DNA from: Kluyvera georgiana ATCC 51603
Lineage (GTDB): Bacteria; Pseudomonadota; Gammaproteobacteria; Enterobacterales; Enterobacteriaceae
DNA length: 64,000 bases
Direction of reading: 5' to 3'
Assembly (NCBI RefSeq): GCF_001654985.1
Contig: NZ_LXEU01000039.1
Coordinates: 62,001 to 126,000 of the forward strand
Shown: positions 9,533 to 24,759 of the stretch, piece by piece
Numbering within the stretch: the first letter of the stretch is position 1
Layout of the letters: the number at the start of each line of letters is the position of its first letter
Made by a program: the position numbers and the translations under genes
Notes under the pieces: model-generated
Databases searched by the model: none
Told to the model about the DNA's origin: nothing
Seen by the model: the letters and a program-made list of their open reading frames with translations, nothing else

Positions 9533-10699
9533 ATGAAGATAACTATTTCAGGAACAGGTTACGTTGGCCTGTCGAACGGCATTCTGATCGCCCAGCACCA
9601 CGAAGTGGTGGCCCTGGATATCATTCAGGCTAAGGTCGACATGCTGAATCAGAAACAATCGCCGATCGTGGATAAAGAGATCGAAGAATATCTGGCGACC
9701 AAACCGCTGAATTTCCGTGCGACGACCGATAAACATGACGCTTACCGCAATGCCGACTACGTGATCATCGCCACTCCGACCGATTACGACCCGAAAACAA
9801 ACTATTTCAACACCGCCAGCGTCGAGTCCGTTATCCGTGACGTGGTCGAAATCAACCCTAAAGCGGTGATGGTGATCAAATCGACCATTCCGGTTGGCTT
9901 TACCAATTCAATCAAAGAAAAACTGGGTATCGACAATATTTTCTTCTCGCCGGAGTTCCTGCGTGAAGGCCGTGCGCTGTACGATAACCTGCATCCGTCG
10001 CGTATCGTGATAGGCGAGCGTTCTGAGCGCGCCGAGCGTTTTGCCGCGCTGTTGCAGGAAGGGGCGGTGAAGAAAGATATCCCGACGCTGTTTACCGACT
10101 CGACGGAAGCCGAAGCCATCAAGCTGTTTGCCAACACCTACCTGGCGCTGCGCGTGGCCTACTTTAACGAACTGGACAGCTATGCCGAAAGTCTGGGCCT
10201 GAACTCACGACAGATTATTGAAGGGGTATGTCTGGACCCGCGCATTGGCAACCACTACAACAACCCGTCATTCGGCTACGGTGGTTACTGTCTGCCGAAA
10301 GACACCAAGCAGCTGCTGGCTAACTACGAGTCGGTGCCGAATAACATCATCGGTGCGATTGTCGACGCTAACCGCACGCGTAAAGACTTTATTGCCGACT
10401 CCATCCTCGCGCGCAAGCCGAAGGTGGTGGGCGTATACCGTCTGATCATGAAATCTGGCTCGGATAACTTCCGCGCGTCCTCCATTCAGGGGATCATGAA
10501 GCGTATCAAGGCCAAGGGTATTCCGGTCATTATTTATGAACCAGTGATGCAGGAAGATGAGTTCTTTAACTCCCGCGTGGTGCGCGATCTCGATGCCTTT
10601 AAGCAGGAAGCTGACGTGATTATCTCCAACCGTATGGCGGAAGAGCTGGCGGATGTGGAAGAGAAAGTATATACCCGCGATCTGTTTGGTAATGACTGA
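9533..10699 (+). CDS. ugd: UDP-glucose 6-dehydrogenase
   Basis: Converts UDP-glucose to UDP-glucuronate with two NAD, providing precursors for capsule/colanic acid, LPS and, through the nearby epimerase, UDP-galacturonate. The 388-aa length matches E. coli Ugd. Features: [14 protein letters not shown] dinucleotide loop at the N-terminus, [17 protein letters not shown], and [14 protein letters not shown] containing the catalytic cysteine. It is transcribed after its own upstream region (9379-9532) and is not coupled to gnd because of the terminator between them. Confidence 0.98.
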   Translation: MKITISGTGYVGLSNGILIAQHHEVVALDIIQAKVDMLNQKQSPIVDKEIEEYLATKPLNFRATTDKHDAYRNADYVIIATPTDYDPKTNYFNTASVESVIRDVVEINPKAVMVIKSTIPVGFTNSIKEKLGIDNIFFSPEFLREGRALYDNLHPSRIVIGERSERAERFAALLQEGAVKKDIPTLFTDSTEAEAIKLFANTYLALRVAYFNELDSYAESLGLNSRQIIEGVCLDPRIGNHYNNPSFGYGGYCLPKDTKQLLANYESVPNNIIGAIVDANRTRKDFIADSILARKPKVVGVYRLIMKSGSDNFRASSIQGIMKRIKAKGIPVIIYEPVMQEDEFFNSRVVRDLDAFKQEADVIISNRMAEELADVEEKVYTRDLFGND

Positions 10700-10737
10700 A
10701 TTACGATAAAATTAAAAATTCTATAATACATGTAATG

Positions 10738-10773
10738 TACGAAGGATTGTTTCTATAAAAACGATCCTTCGTA
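10738..10773. repeat. Long inverted repeat between convergent ugd and the acyltransferase gene
   Basis: TACGAAGGATTGTTT and AAACGATCCTTCGTA form a near-perfect 15-bp stem (one G-T pair) around a short AT loop. It sits between convergent genes and may act as a bidirectional terminator, although neither side has a strong T-run. Confidence 0.6.
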
Positions 10774-10810
10774 GCATGATCTTACAAAGGCGAGTCTATA
10801 TTTATTTTTC

Positions 10811-11944
10811 TTAAAAATTTTCATTCAATTTGAGCTTAATCCAGTTGTATATCGGATGCTCTATTGAAATAGATAGTACGAATGATATTGTTAACATTAA
10901 CAGAAATGTAATGGTAGAATATAAAATTAAATGGCTTGTGATGACAATTTTATTAAATCCGATGTACCATGCAATACCATGTAATAGGTATATGCTGTAA
11001 CTTATTTTTCCAATTCTACACGCGCCTGTATTATTTAATAAACCAAAAATAGTAAATCCATTGCAAATGAGTAAAAATATTAATGGGGGTAGAATTAGTG
11101 CCATAATAGCACCGTTTTTTTCAGTGAATATTGTCGAAAAAAACATGAATGCAATTATTAAATGAGTACTTTTGTTCATAGAGATAATTTTTATTATACC
11201 TATGGATAGATATTTGCACAGGAATCCTACGGAGAATAAAAACATCGCCCTAAAGATAAAGCCATCATGTTCTGGAAGTGTTATCTTCCAAAACAAATAA
11301 AGGATAAAAGATAATGCACTGATTGTTAATGATGCATGCAGACGCCATTTTATTGGTATGAGAATAGATATTAGAGGAAGTGCAAGATATAGCCTCCATT
11401 CCCACATCAATGTCCATGTCACACCAGCGTTTATAATGTTGCTATGTTCTACACCAAATAAGTCCGGTCTTATATTAAAGAACCCCGCATCTAACCATTG
11501 TAGTATTAAGTAAATATTGCCATCATTGATCCAACCTTCCCTATACATTAAGCAAATACATATCAACGATGACAAAATTGCCATTGGTGCTATTCTGAAA
11601 GTTCTTTTTATAAAAAACAAAAACCACCAGTTTGTTTTTTTTAGTCCTATCGTAGAAAAAAGATATCCCGAAAGAATAAAGAACATACTCACTGAAAATG
11701 GACCTATAAAATTAAAAAAATAATAGCCTGATATAGTCCATGAATGTTCTGTGTAATAAAAATAATTGAAAAAATAATGGTGAAAAACAACGAGCATAGA
11801 TAAGTAACACCGTAAAGCATCGAATTTATTATTCTGCCTGCTATCTAATTTGTCTATGAAACTAAGTTTTTTAGTTTCGAATATTTTTAATGACAGGTAA
11901 ATTAAAGTAAACATCCAGAAAATTAAAAGTAATTGATTTTGCAC
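10811..11944 (-). CDS. Membrane acyltransferase, acyltransferase-3 (OafA-like) family
   Basis: A 377-aa integral membrane protein with about 10 hydrophobic segments. The acyltransferase-3 signature is visible near residue 41-57 (KFDALRCYLSMLVVFHHY, with the conserved His residues), followed by SMFFILSGYLF and KRTFRIAP. Such proteins add acetyl or other acyl groups to O-antigen or other periplasmic sugars. The DNA is as AT-rich as the polysaccharide cluster and unlike its neighbours ugd and uge, pointing to horizontal acquisition. It is transcribed opposite to ugd and could be an O-antigen-modifying gene placed outside the main cluster. The substrate is not known. Confidence 0.82.
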   Translation of the reverse strand: MQNQLLLIFWMFTLIYLSLKIFETKKLSFIDKLDSRQNNKFDALRCYLSMLVVFHHYFFNYFYYTEHSWTISGYYFFNFIGPFSVSMFFILSGYLFSTIGLKKTNWWFLFFIKRTFRIAPMAILSSLICICLMYREGWINDGNIYLILQWLDAGFFNIRPDLFGVEHSNIINAGVTWTLMWEWRLYLALPLISILIPIKWRLHASLTISALSFILYLFWKITLPEHDGFIFRAMFLFSVGFLCKYLSIGIIKIISMNKSTHLIIAFMFFSTIFTEKNGAIMALILPPLIFLLICNGFTIFGLLNNTGACRIGKISYSIYLLHGIAWYIGFNKIVITSHLILYSTITFLLMLTISFVLSISIEHPIYNWIKLKLNENF

Positions 11945-12112
11945 TTGCTAATAACCCTCATAAAAATATGTTGACTTTCTGTGTGATTGTTAATTTTGTG
12001 GTTATCTATTGTTTCTCTATTGAATAATAATCTCTACACCAGTTATCAAAGCCACGGCCTCGAACAGTGGCTAATTCTATTGATGTTGCACTTGAAAAGT
12101 GATTTGGAACGA

Positions 12113-13117
12113 TTAAACCTGATAAAACTCACGATACCACTCGACGAAGTTTTTAACGCCATCCTTCACCGACGTCTCGGGCCGGAAACCGACAAGGTCA
12201 TACAGCGGCTGCGTCTCTGCGCTAGTTTCCAGCACATCGCCTGCCTGCATCGGCATCATATTCTTCTTCGCCTCAATACCCAGTGCTTCTTCGAGCGCGG
12301 TGATGTAATCCATCAGCTCCACCGGTGAGCTATTGCCGATGTTATAGACGCGATACGGCGCCGAGCTGGTTGCCGGAGAACCGTTTTCGACCGTCCATTC
12401 GCTGTTTGCCTCTGGAATGACATCCTGCAAACGAATAATCGCCTCGGCAATATCATCAATATAGGTGAAGTCACGCTTCATCTTACCGTAGTTATAAACG
12501 TCAACGGTTTTCCCTTCCAGCATGGCTTTGGTGAACTTGAACAGTGCCATATCCGGGCGGCCCCACGGACCATACACGGTAAAGAAGCGCAGCCCGGTGG
12601 TCGGCAAGCCGTACAGATGTGAGTAGGTGTGCGACATCAGCTCGTTGGCTTTTTTGGTGGCTGCGTAAAGCGAGACGGGATGGTCAACGCTGTCATCGGT
12701 GGAGAACGGCATTTTGCGGTTCAGGCCGTAGACGGAACTGGAAGAGGCATACAGCAGGTGCTGAACTTTGTTGTGGCGACAACCTTCCAGCACGTTGAGA
12801 TGCCCTACCAGGTTGGCCTGCGCATAGGCGTGCGGATTTTCCAGCGAATAGCGGACGCCGGGCTGTGCGGCAAGATGAATGACGCGATCGAACTGCGCTT
12901 CGGCAAACAGTTCGGCCATAGCGGCGTTATCATCGAGGTTCATCTTCACAAAGCGAAAATCCGATGATTGCAGCATGTTCAAACGCGCCTGCTTCAGGCT
13001 GACGTCGTAATAATCGTTCAGGTTATCAAGGCCAATAACCTGATGACCCGCGGCAAGCAGGCGCTGGCTCACGTGAAAACCGATAAAGCCAGCCGCGCCG
13101 GTGACCAAATATTTCAT
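12113..13117 (-). CDS. uge: UDP-glucuronate 4-epimerase (NAD-dependent epimerase/dehydratase)
   Basis: A 334-aa short-chain dehydrogenase-type epimerase that interconverts UDP-glucuronate and UDP-galacturonate, using the product of the nearby ugd. Visible: Rossmann motif VTGAAGFIGFHVS, the YDVSLK region after DNLNDYY, the serine of YASSSSVYG, and the catalytic YAATKKANE (Tyr-x3-Lys). The start at 13117 is chosen because AAGGA lies 6 bases upstream and the MKYLVTGAAGFIG start is the family norm; an upstream in-frame ATG at 13132 lacks this. The name uge follows Klebsiella usage. Confidence 0.93.
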   Translation of the reverse strand: MKYLVTGAAGFIGFHVSQRLLAAGHQVIGLDNLNDYYDVSLKQARLNMLQSSDFRFVKMNLDDNAAMAELFAEAQFDRVIHLAAQPGVRYSLENPHAYAQANLVGHLNVLEGCRHNKVQHLLYASSSSVYGLNRKMPFSTDDSVDHPVSLYAATKKANELMSHTYSHLYGLPTTGLRFFTVYGPWGRPDMALFKFTKAMLEGKTVDVYNYGKMKRDFTYIDDIAEAIIRLQDVIPEANSEWTVENGSPATSSAPYRVYNIGNSSPVELMDYITALEEALGIEAKKNMMPMQAGDVLETSAETQPLYDLVGFRPETSVKDGVKNFVEWYREFYQV

Positions 13118-13231
13118 AGCATTCCTTAACACTCATTCAGATACGAACGTCTCATTGCGCGCGATCATACCGTCTGCGCGTAGAAAAATATAATCGTTAT
13201 CTGCCATTTAGGTTATCGGAAAGAAGATTAA

Positions 13232-13259
13232 AGAGAAAACCCGGCGCGATGGCCGGGTT
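13232..13259 (-). terminator. Rho-independent terminator of the his operon
   Basis: On the minus strand AACCCGGC and GCCGGGTT (13252-13259 and 13238-13245) pair around a 6-base loop and are followed by TTCTCTTT, immediately downstream of hisI. Confidence 0.85.
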
Positions 13260-13270
13260 GGGGAAGGGGA

Positions 13271-13863
13271 TTACTGATGACGCGCACGCAGATTTTCAAT
13301 CACGGTAGTCAAATCCAGCTCCTGATCCTGCAGCAGCACCAGCAGGTGATACATCAAATCCGAAGCCTCATTCTTCAGCTCAAACTTATCGTGCACCGTG
13401 GCGGCCAGCGCGGTCTCCACGCCTTCTTCACCGACTTTCTGTGCGATACGTTTGGTGCCGCTGGCATACAGCTTCGCGGTGTACGAACTTGCCGGGTCGG
13501 CGGTTTTACGCTCGGCCAGCAGTTGCTCAAGCTGATACAGGAACAACCACTGATGGCTGGTGTCGCCGAAGCAGCTTGAGGTGCCTTTATGGCAAGTCGG
13601 GCCAATCGGGTTAACCAGCACCAGCAGGGTGTCGTTGTCGCAGTCAGACGCAATGCTTACCACGTTGAGGAAGTGGCCGGAGGTTTCGCCCTTGGTCCAC
13701 AGGCGCTGCTTGGTGCGCGAGAAAAAGGTTACTTTGCCCGTTTCCTGCGTTTTGGCCAGCGCTTCCTTGTTCATATAGCCAAGCATCAGTACTTCGCCGG
13801 ATACCGCGTGTTGGATAATGGCGGGCATCAGTCCGTCGGTTTTCTGCCAGTCCAGTTGTTCAC

Positions 13864-13870
<7 letters not shown>
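13271..13870 (-). CDS. hisI: Bifunctional phosphoribosyl-AMP cyclohydrolase / phosphoribosyl-ATP pyrophosphatase
   Basis: Second and third steps of histidine synthesis in one chain (HisIE, 199 aa). The N-terminal cyclohydrolase domain shows the metal-binding DCDNDTLLV and the cysteines of [12 protein letters not shown]. The C-terminal pyrophosphohydrolase domain (about 105-199) has the MazG-like [13 protein letters not shown] helix and [17 protein letters not shown]. It is the last gene of the operon and its start overlaps the hisF stop by 7 bases. Confidence 0.98.
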
Positions 13871-19375
<5,505 letters not shown>

Positions 19376-19380
19376 GGCGC

Positions 19381-20280
19381 TTACTCCATCATCTTCTCAA
19401 TCGGCAGTACCAGAATCGAACTGGCACCCAGGGACTTCAGTTTTTCCATGGTTTCCCAGAACAGGGTTTCGCTGCTGACCATGTGCATCGCCACACGCTG
19501 CTGGTCGCCGGCTAACGGCAGAATGGTTGGGCGCTCGGCACCTGGCAGCAGAGCGATCACTTCTTCCAGACGTTCGGTCGGTGCGTGCATCATGATGTAT
19601 TTCGATTCACGAGCCTGAATCACGCCCTGGATACGGGTTAACAGACGGTCAATCAACTGCTGCTTGGCGTTGCTCATCTCGCCGTCGCGTTGAATCAGGC
19701 AGGCTTTAGAGCGGAACATCACTTCCACTTCACGCAGGCCGTTGGCTTCCAGGGTCGCGCCGGTAGAGACCAGGTCGCAAATGGCGTCGGCAAGGCCAGC
19801 GCGCGGGGCGACTTCAACGGAACCGTTCAGCAGGCAGGATTTAAAGCTGATGCCTTTCTGGTCGAGGTAGCGCTTCAGCAGGTGCGGGTAAGAGGTGGCG
19901 ATACGTTTGCCGTCGAGCGCCGCCGGGCCGTTCCAGGCCTCATCCGCCGGGGTCGCCAGCGACAGGCGGCAGCCGCCGAAGTCCAGACGACGCAGGGTGA
20001 AGTAGCGAGGGTCTTCGCCTTGTGCGCGGCGGCTCAACAGCTCTTCTTCCAGAACGTTTTCACCGATAATGCCGAGGTCGACCACGCCGTCCATAATCAG
20101 GCCCGGAATATCGTCATCGCGAACGCGCAGGATATCGATCGGCATGTTCTCCGCCATCGCGATCAGGCGCTGGGTGTGGAGATTGATTTTGATACCGCAA
20201 CGGGCCAGTAATTCGCGTGAATCATCGCTCAGGCGGCCTGATTTCTGAATAGCTATGCGTAAACGGCTGTTATCTAACAT
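19381..20280 (-). CDS. hisG: ATP phosphoribosyltransferase (first enzyme of histidine synthesis)
   Basis: Long-form HisG (299 aa), feedback-inhibited by histidine. The N-terminus [21 protein letters not shown] and the PRPP-binding region ([19 protein letters not shown], about 163-181) are visible, as is the C-terminal regulatory domain (about 225-299). The start at 20280 has AGGAAT upstream; the in-frame extension further upstream runs through the attenuator and is not coding. Expression is controlled by the hisL attenuator immediately upstream. Confidence 0.98.
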   Translation of the reverse strand: MLDNSRLRIAIQKSGRLSDDSRELLARCGIKINLHTQRLIAMAENMPIDILRVRDDDIPGLIMDGVVDLGIIGENVLEEELLSRRAQGEDPRYFTLRRLDFGGCRLSLATPADEAWNGPAALDGKRIATSYPHLLKRYLDQKGISFKSCLLNGSVEVAPRAGLADAICDLVSTGATLEANGLREVEVMFRSKACLIQRDGEMSNAKQQLIDRLLTRIQGVIQARESKYIMMHAPTERLEEVIALLPGAERPTILPLAGDQQRVAMHMVSSETLFWETMEKLKSLGASSILVLPIEKMME

Positions 20281-20314
20281 TCTGTATTCCTCATTACCCT
20301 GCTGAATTTGGTTC

Positions 20315-20350
20315 AAAAAAAAGCCCCCGGAAGATGATCTTCCGGGGGCT
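20315..20350 (-). terminator. his attenuator terminator
   Basis: On the minus strand AGCCCCCGGAAGA pairs with TCTTCCGGGGGCT around TCA (20322-20350), followed by a run of T residues just before hisG. Position and sequence match the classical his attenuator, formed when histidyl-tRNA is plentiful. Confidence 0.96.
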
Positions 20351-20411
20351 CTCTTGCGTTCATGCACCACTGGAAGATCTGAATGTCTCCCAGCACACAT
20401 CGCCTGAAAGA

Positions 20412-20462
20412 CTAGTCAGGATGATGGTGATGATGGTGGTGTTTAAATTGAACGCGGCTCAT
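20412..20462 (-). CDS. hisL: his operon leader peptide
   Basis: A 16-codon reading frame on the minus strand, [16 protein letters not shown] then TAG, with seven consecutive His codons. Ribosome stalling on these codons when charged tRNA-His is scarce favours the antiterminator and transcription of hisGDCBHAFI. The E. coli peptide starts MTRVQFK; here the second residue is Ser. It is far too short for most gene callers. Confidence 0.97.
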   Translation of the reverse strand: MSRVQFKHHHHHHHPD

Positions 20463-20500
20463 AAATTTCTCGTTGAATGACTATTCACTTGATGTCTTCT

Positions 20501-20530
20501 AACCTAAACCACTTTTGTCGTTGAGCGCAA
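20501..20530 (-). promoter_or_regulatory. Probable his operon promoter
   Basis: On the minus strand TTGCGC (20530-20525) and TAGGTT (20506-20501) are separated by 18 bases. They occupy the same place relative to hisL, with the same flanking GTGGTT and GAAGACATC, as the E. coli his promoter. The weak -10 agrees with the known stringent (ppGpp-stimulated) promoter. Confidence 0.7.
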
Positions 20531-20640
20531 GCGCTTTTTTCATTCATTAAATCAATTCATGTTGCCACTATAAATTGTCAGTTTTCTCGCGGTGGCGTAG
20601 CCTTATGAGAGGAGTGCAGGTTGAACCAGGAGATAGCGCA

Positions 20641-21462
20641 ATGAAGAAGGTGGCAATTGTCGGTTTGGGGTGGCTGGGTATGCCGCTGGCGCTGTCGTTG
20701 ATGGCGCGTGGCTGGCAGGTAACGGGCAGTAAAACGACTGATGATGGCGTGGAAGCCGCGCGAATGTGCGGTATTGATAGCTATCCGCTGCGGCTCGACC
20801 CGCAACTGGTGTGTGAGGCTGATGACCTGGACGCCTTAATGAATGTTGACGCGCTGGTCATCACGCTCCCCGCGCGCCGCAGCGGTCCGGGAGACGATTT
20901 CTACCATCAGGCGGTGCAGGAGATTGTTGACTCCGCGCTGGCGCACCATATTCCGCGCATTATCTTTACCAGCTCAACGTCGGTCTACGGTAAAGAAGAA
21001 GGGCTGGTGAAAGAGAGCACGCCGCGTGAACCGGTCACCGCAAGTGGCAGAGTATTGAAAGAGCTGGAAGACTGGCTTCATCAATTACCGGGGACGTCTG
21101 TCGATATTCTGCGTCTGGCCGGATTGGTGGGGCCGGATCGGCATCCCGGACGTTTCTTCGCCGGTAAATCTGCGCCGGATGGCCAGCAGGGCGTGAACCT
21201 CGTCCACCTGGAAGATGTTATCTCCGCTATTACGCTTTTATTACAGGCGCCGAAGGGGGGGCACATTTATAACATTTGTGCGCCGTTGCATCCTGCCCGC
21301 GGTATTTTCTATCCGCAAATGGCGCGTGAACTGGGGCTGGCGGTTCCGGTCTTTAGCGATAGCGGTAACGGCAAAGGCAAAATCGTCGACGGTAATCTCA
21401 TTTGCCGCGAGCTCGGCTTTGAGTATCAGTATCCTGACCCGTTACGTATGCCGATGGAATAA
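20641..21462 (+). CDS. yeeZ: NAD(P)-binding SDR-family protein YeeZ
   Basis: A 273-aa atypical short-chain dehydrogenase/epimerase family protein closely matching E. coli YeeZ (274 aa). The Rossmann loop is KKVAIVGLGWLGMPL, and FTSSTSVYGKEEG carries the Ser/Tyr region. Start at 20641 is the conserved MKKVAIVG, preceded by CAGGAGATAGCGCA; an upstream in-frame ATG at 20575 is not needed. The substrate is not known. It is divergent from the his operon. Confidence 0.95.
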   Translation: MKKVAIVGLGWLGMPLALSLMARGWQVTGSKTTDDGVEAARMCGIDSYPLRLDPQLVCEADDLDALMNVDALVITLPARRSGPGDDFYHQAVQEIVDSALAHHIPRIIFTSSTSVYGKEEGLVKESTPREPVTASGRVLKELEDWLHQLPGTSVDILRLAGLVGPDRHPGRFFAGKSAPDGQQGVNLVHLEDVISAITLLLQAPKGGHIYNICAPLHPARGIFYPQMARELGLAVPVFSDSGNGKGKIVDGNLICRELGFEYQYPDPLRMPME

Positions 21463-21808
21463 TCGCCTCTGTTTTAGCAAATAGTGCTATAGATGAGATT
21501 TATGATTCAGCAGTTGCTGAATTATCAGACATTTAGACGAGCTAATCTGTTGAACATGCTCTCAGCGGCTTGTATTTTTGCTACCGTTTGGGGCAAAATA
21601 TGTCGAATGTAAAAAATTGAGATTAACCGACGTGCTTGCCGCGTCGGTTATTTTTTTACATCAAAACAACCATCAAATTAAAGAGGCCGGGCTTCGTACC
21701 GGATAGATACTTACTTAAAAAACGACAGTCGTTGTCGCTGAGGAAACAGAAAAAAAATGGGGCAATTTTTCAATTTTGCGCCGGCCATCGCCGTAATGGA
21801 GACTGACC
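21463..21808 (+). other. yeeZ-plaP intergenic region with two inverted repeats
   Basis: A 346-base stretch without a gene. It contains a perfect inverted repeat ATTCAGCA-GT-TGCTGAAT (21505-21522), a strong terminator-like hairpin at 21624-21657, and then the upstream region of plaP. A short transcript ending at the hairpin is possible but no promoter is claimed. Confidence 0.5.
21624..21657 (+). terminator. Rho-independent terminator upstream of plaP
   Basis: TAACCGACG (21624-21632) and CGTCGGTTA (21642-21650) form a 9-bp stem with a 9-base loop, followed by seven T residues. It lies about 160 bases after the yeeZ stop. Confidence 0.88.
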
Positions 21809-23167
21809 GTGTCGCATAACGTTACTCCAAACACCTCTCGCGTGGAATTACGTAAAACGCTTACGCTTATTCCGGTTGTTATGATGGGCCTGGCCTATAT
21901 GCAGCCGATGACGCTGTTTGATACGTTCGGTATCGTATCTGGCATGACCGATGGTCACGTGCCAACAGCTTATGCCTTCGCTCTGGTGGCGATTCTGTTC
22001 ACCGCGCTGAGCTATGGTAAGCTGGTGCGCCGCTATCCTTCGGCGGGCTCTGCCTACACTTATGCCCAGAAATCCATCAGCCCGACCGTTGGCTTTATGG
22101 TGGGTTGGTCTTCGCTGCTCGACTATCTGTTCGCGCCGATGATCAACATTCTGCTGGCAAAAATCTATTTCGAAGCGCTGGTGCCGTCGATACCGTCATG
22201 GGTATTCGTGATTGCGCTGGTTGCCTTCATGACCGCCTTTAACCTGCGCAGCATCAAATCGGTCGCCAACTTCAACACCGTGATCGTGGTGTTCCAGGTG
22301 GTTCTGATTGCCGTGATCCTGGGTATGGTGATTTACGGCGTGGCGCACGGCGAAGGTGCCGGTACGCTGGCAAGCAACCGTCCGTTCTGGTCGGGTGATG
22401 CGCACGTGATCCCTATGATTACCGGGGCCACGATTCTGTGCTTCTCCTTTACCGGCTTTGACGGTATCAGCAACCTGTCTGAAGAAACCAAAGACGCTGA
22501 GCGTGTGATTCCGCGTGCTATCTTCCTGACGGCGCTGATTGGTGGCCTGATCTTTATCTTCTCCACGTATTTCCTGCAGCTTTACTTCCCGGATATCTCT
22601 CGCTTCAAAGATCCGGACGCCTCACAGCCTGAAATCATGCTGTACGTGGCGGGTAAAGCCTTCCAGGTTGGCGCGCTGATCTTCTCCACCATTACCGTGC
22701 TGGCTTCCGGTATGGCGGCGCATGCGGGTGTGGCGCGTCTGATGTACGTGATGGGTCGTGATGGCGTGTTCCCGAAAAGCTTCTTCGGCTACGTGCATCC
22801 AACCTGGCGTACCCCGGCGATGAACATCATCCTGGTTGGCGCGATTGCGCTGCTGGCGATTAACTTCGACCTGGTGATGGCAACGGCGTTGATTAACTTC
22901 GGTGCGCTGGTGGCGTTCACCTTTGTGAACCTGTCCGTTATCTCTCAGTTCTGGATCCGTGAGAAACGTAATAAGACGCTGAAAGATCACTTCCAGTACC
23001 TGTTCCTGCCGATCTGCGGCGCGCTGACCGTTGGCGCACTGTGGGTGAACCTGGAAGAGAGCTCTATGGTTCTGGGCCTGATCTGGGCCGGTATCGGTCT
23101 GGTCTACCTGGCCTGTGTGACCAAGAGCTTCCGCAACCCGGTTCCGCAGTACGAAGATGTTGCATAA
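21809..23167 (+). CDS. plaP: Putrescine importer PlaP (APC superfamily, proton-coupled)
   Basis: A 452-aa inner-membrane amino acid/polyamine permease with about 12 membrane segments, matching the length of E. coli PlaP (formerly YeeF). The APC motif [21 protein letters not shown] near residues 25-45 and the [25 protein letters not shown] segment (conserved loop between TM6 and 7) are visible. In E. coli it imports putrescine and supports surface motility. Confidence 0.96.
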   Translation: MSHNVTPNTSRVELRKTLTLIPVVMMGLAYMQPMTLFDTFGIVSGMTDGHVPTAYAFALVAILFTALSYGKLVRRYPSAGSAYTYAQKSISPTVGFMVGWSSLLDYLFAPMINILLAKIYFEALVPSIPSWVFVIALVAFMTAFNLRSIKSVANFNTVIVVFQVVLIAVILGMVIYGVAHGEGAGTLASNRPFWSGDAHVIPMITGATILCFSFTGFDGISNLSEETKDAERVIPRAIFLTALIGGLIFIFSTYFLQLYFPDISRFKDPDASQPEIMLYVAGKAFQVGALIFSTITVLASGMAAHAGVARLMYVMGRDGVFPKSFFGYVHPTWRTPAMNIILVGAIALLAINFDLVMATALINFGALVAFTFVNLSVISQFWIREKRNKTLKDHFQYLFLPICGALTVGALWVNLEESSMVLGLIWAGIGLVYLACVTKSFRNPVPQYEDVA

Positions 23168-23190
23168 CTGAATTTAAAAACGATGGTTGC

Positions 23191-23223
23191 AAAACCGGAG
23201 GTCTGGGCCTCCGGTTTTTTTTT
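23191..23223 (+). terminator. Rho-independent terminator after plaP
   Basis: AACCGGAGG and CCTCCGGTT pair around a 6-base loop and are followed by a run of eight or more T residues. Confidence 0.94.
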
Positions 23224-23358
23224 GCCTTAAGTTTATGGGGTGATTAAAAAATCAATATTAATAACCGTTGGGAATAATATAGAGCTTTTGGTTATTGGAG
23301 CCCTCCGGCGGGGTCAGGAATAATTTTAAGACTGATAATATTGAGTTAATTGATTCTT

Positions 23359-24414
23359 ATGTGGCACATGATAATAAGTGGGATAATTTGCGGAGCCCTA
23401 CTGGGATTCGTTATGCAGCGCGGTCGCTTCTGCCTGACGGGTGGCTTTCGCGATATGTATATCAGCAAAAATAACCGCATGTTTTACGCGCTGTTGATTG
23501 CTATCTGTATTCAGAGCATCGGCGTTTTTGCGCTGATTCAGCTAGGCGTGGTGCAGTATGACGCGGGCGCGTTCCCGTGGCTGGGCACCGTGGTTGGCGG
23601 TTTCGTTTTCGGCATTGGTATCGTTTATGCGGGCGGTTGTGCTACCGGCACCTGGTATCGCGCCGGGGAAGGGCTGATTGGCAGCTGGATTGCGCTGGTT
23701 ACCTATATGGTAATGAGCGCGGTGATGCGCTCGCCGCACGCCGCGGGGCTGAACACGTTTCTCGGTCAGCACACGACCGCCCACAACGGCATTGCCGAAA
23801 CGTTGAATATCTCCGTCTGGCCGATTATCGTTCTGCTGGTGGCGGTGACGCTGTGGTTTGTACGCAAAGAGCTGCGCAAACCGAAGCTCAAGGTGGCTTC
23901 TCTGCCGCCGCGCCGCACCGGCCTGGCACATCTGCTGTTTGAAAAGCGTTGGCATCCGTTTGTCACCGCCATTCTGATCGGCCTTATCGCACTGCTGGCC
24001 TGGCCGCTGAGCGAGGCCACCGGGCGCATGTTTGGCCTCGGTATCACCTCGCCGACCGCCAATATTCTGCAGTTCCTGGTAGGTGGCGACAGCAAGTACC
24101 TCAACTGGGGCGTCTTCCTGGTGCTGGGGATCTTTATCGGTTCGTTTATCGCCGCGAAAGCCAGCCGCGAATTCCGCGTCCGCGCCGCCGATGCCAGCAC
24201 TACGCTGCGCAGCGCGGGTGGTGGCGTATTGATGGGCTTTGGTGCCAGCATTGCCGGAGGCTGCTCGATAGGCAACGGTCTGGTCATGACGGCGATGATG
24301 ACCTGGCAGGGCTGGATTGGCCTGGCGTTTATGATTCTCGGCGTGTGGTGCGCGTCGTGGATGTTGTATGTTCGCCCGCAGCGGAAAGCAAAACTGAAAA
24401 CCGCAACGGCTTAA
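23359..24414 (+). CDS. tsuA: Thiosulfate transporter TsuA (YeeE/YedE family)
   Basis: A 351-aa inner-membrane protein with two sulfur-transport repeats. The three family cysteines are visible in GRFCLTGGFRD, YAGGCATGTWYRAGEG and IAGGCSIGNGLVM; in characterised YeeE homologues they line the path that relays thiosulfate. Start at 23359 (MWHMIISG) aligns with E. coli (MFSMILSG); an in-frame TTG lies 9 bases upstream, and no strong ribosome-binding site precedes either. The partner tsuB begins 12 bases downstream. Confidence 0.94.
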   Translation: MWHMIISGIICGALLGFVMQRGRFCLTGGFRDMYISKNNRMFYALLIAICIQSIGVFALIQLGVVQYDAGAFPWLGTVVGGFVFGIGIVYAGGCATGTWYRAGEGLIGSWIALVTYMVMSAVMRSPHAAGLNTFLGQHTTAHNGIAETLNISVWPIIVLLVAVTLWFVRKELRKPKLKVASLPPRRTGLAHLLFEKRWHPFVTAILIGLIALLAWPLSEATGRMFGLGITSPTANILQFLVGGDSKYLNWGVFLVLGIFIGSFIAAKASREFRVRAADASTTLRSAGGGVLMGFGASIAGGCSIGNGLVMTAMMTWQGWIGLAFMILGVWCASWMLYVRPQRKAKLKTATA

Positions 24415-24426
24415 GGAGTAGAAAAA

Positions 24427-24651
24427 ATGGTTGTGAAGAAACTGGACGTAGTCACGCAGGTTTGCCCGTTCCCGTTAATTGAAGCGAAGGCGGCGATGGC
24501 GGAACTGGCCAGCGGCGACCAGCTGGTGATTGAGTTCGACTGTACTCAGGCGACGGAAGCCATCCCACAGTGGGCGGCGGAAGAGGGCTTTACGGTCACT
24601 GATTACCAGCAGTCCGGCGATGCAGCATGGACGATTACCGTACAGAAGTAA
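24427..24651 (+). CDS. tsuB: TusA-family protein TsuB (YeeD), thiosulfate uptake partner
   Basis: A 74-aa sulfurtransferase-like protein with the conserved TusA motif CPFPLIEAKAA (Cys near residue 17) and the alpha/beta sandwich length typical of the family. It acts with the membrane transporter TsuA, encoded immediately upstream with an AAGGAG ribosome-binding site between the genes. Confidence 0.95.
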   Translation: MVVKKLDVVTQVCPFPLIEAKAAMAELASGDQLVIEFDCTQATEAIPQWAAEEGFTVTDYQQSGDAAWTITVQK

Positions 24652-24670
24652 TGCTATTTGCATAACCCGA

Positions 24671-24708
24671 TGCCGGTAGGCCGGATAAGGCAATTCCGCC
24701 ATCCGGCA
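24671..24708. repeat. REP (repetitive extragenic palindrome)-like element
   Basis: TGCCGG-TAGGCCGGATAAGG and CCGCCATCCGGCA form the imperfect GC-rich palindrome characteristic of enterobacterial REP/BIME sequences. It lies between the convergent genes tsuB and sbcB. Confidence 0.8.
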
Positions 24709-24759
24709 ATCGGGGCCGTATTTTCCTGATAGCGCTTTGGCTATCAGGCCGGCTTTCGC

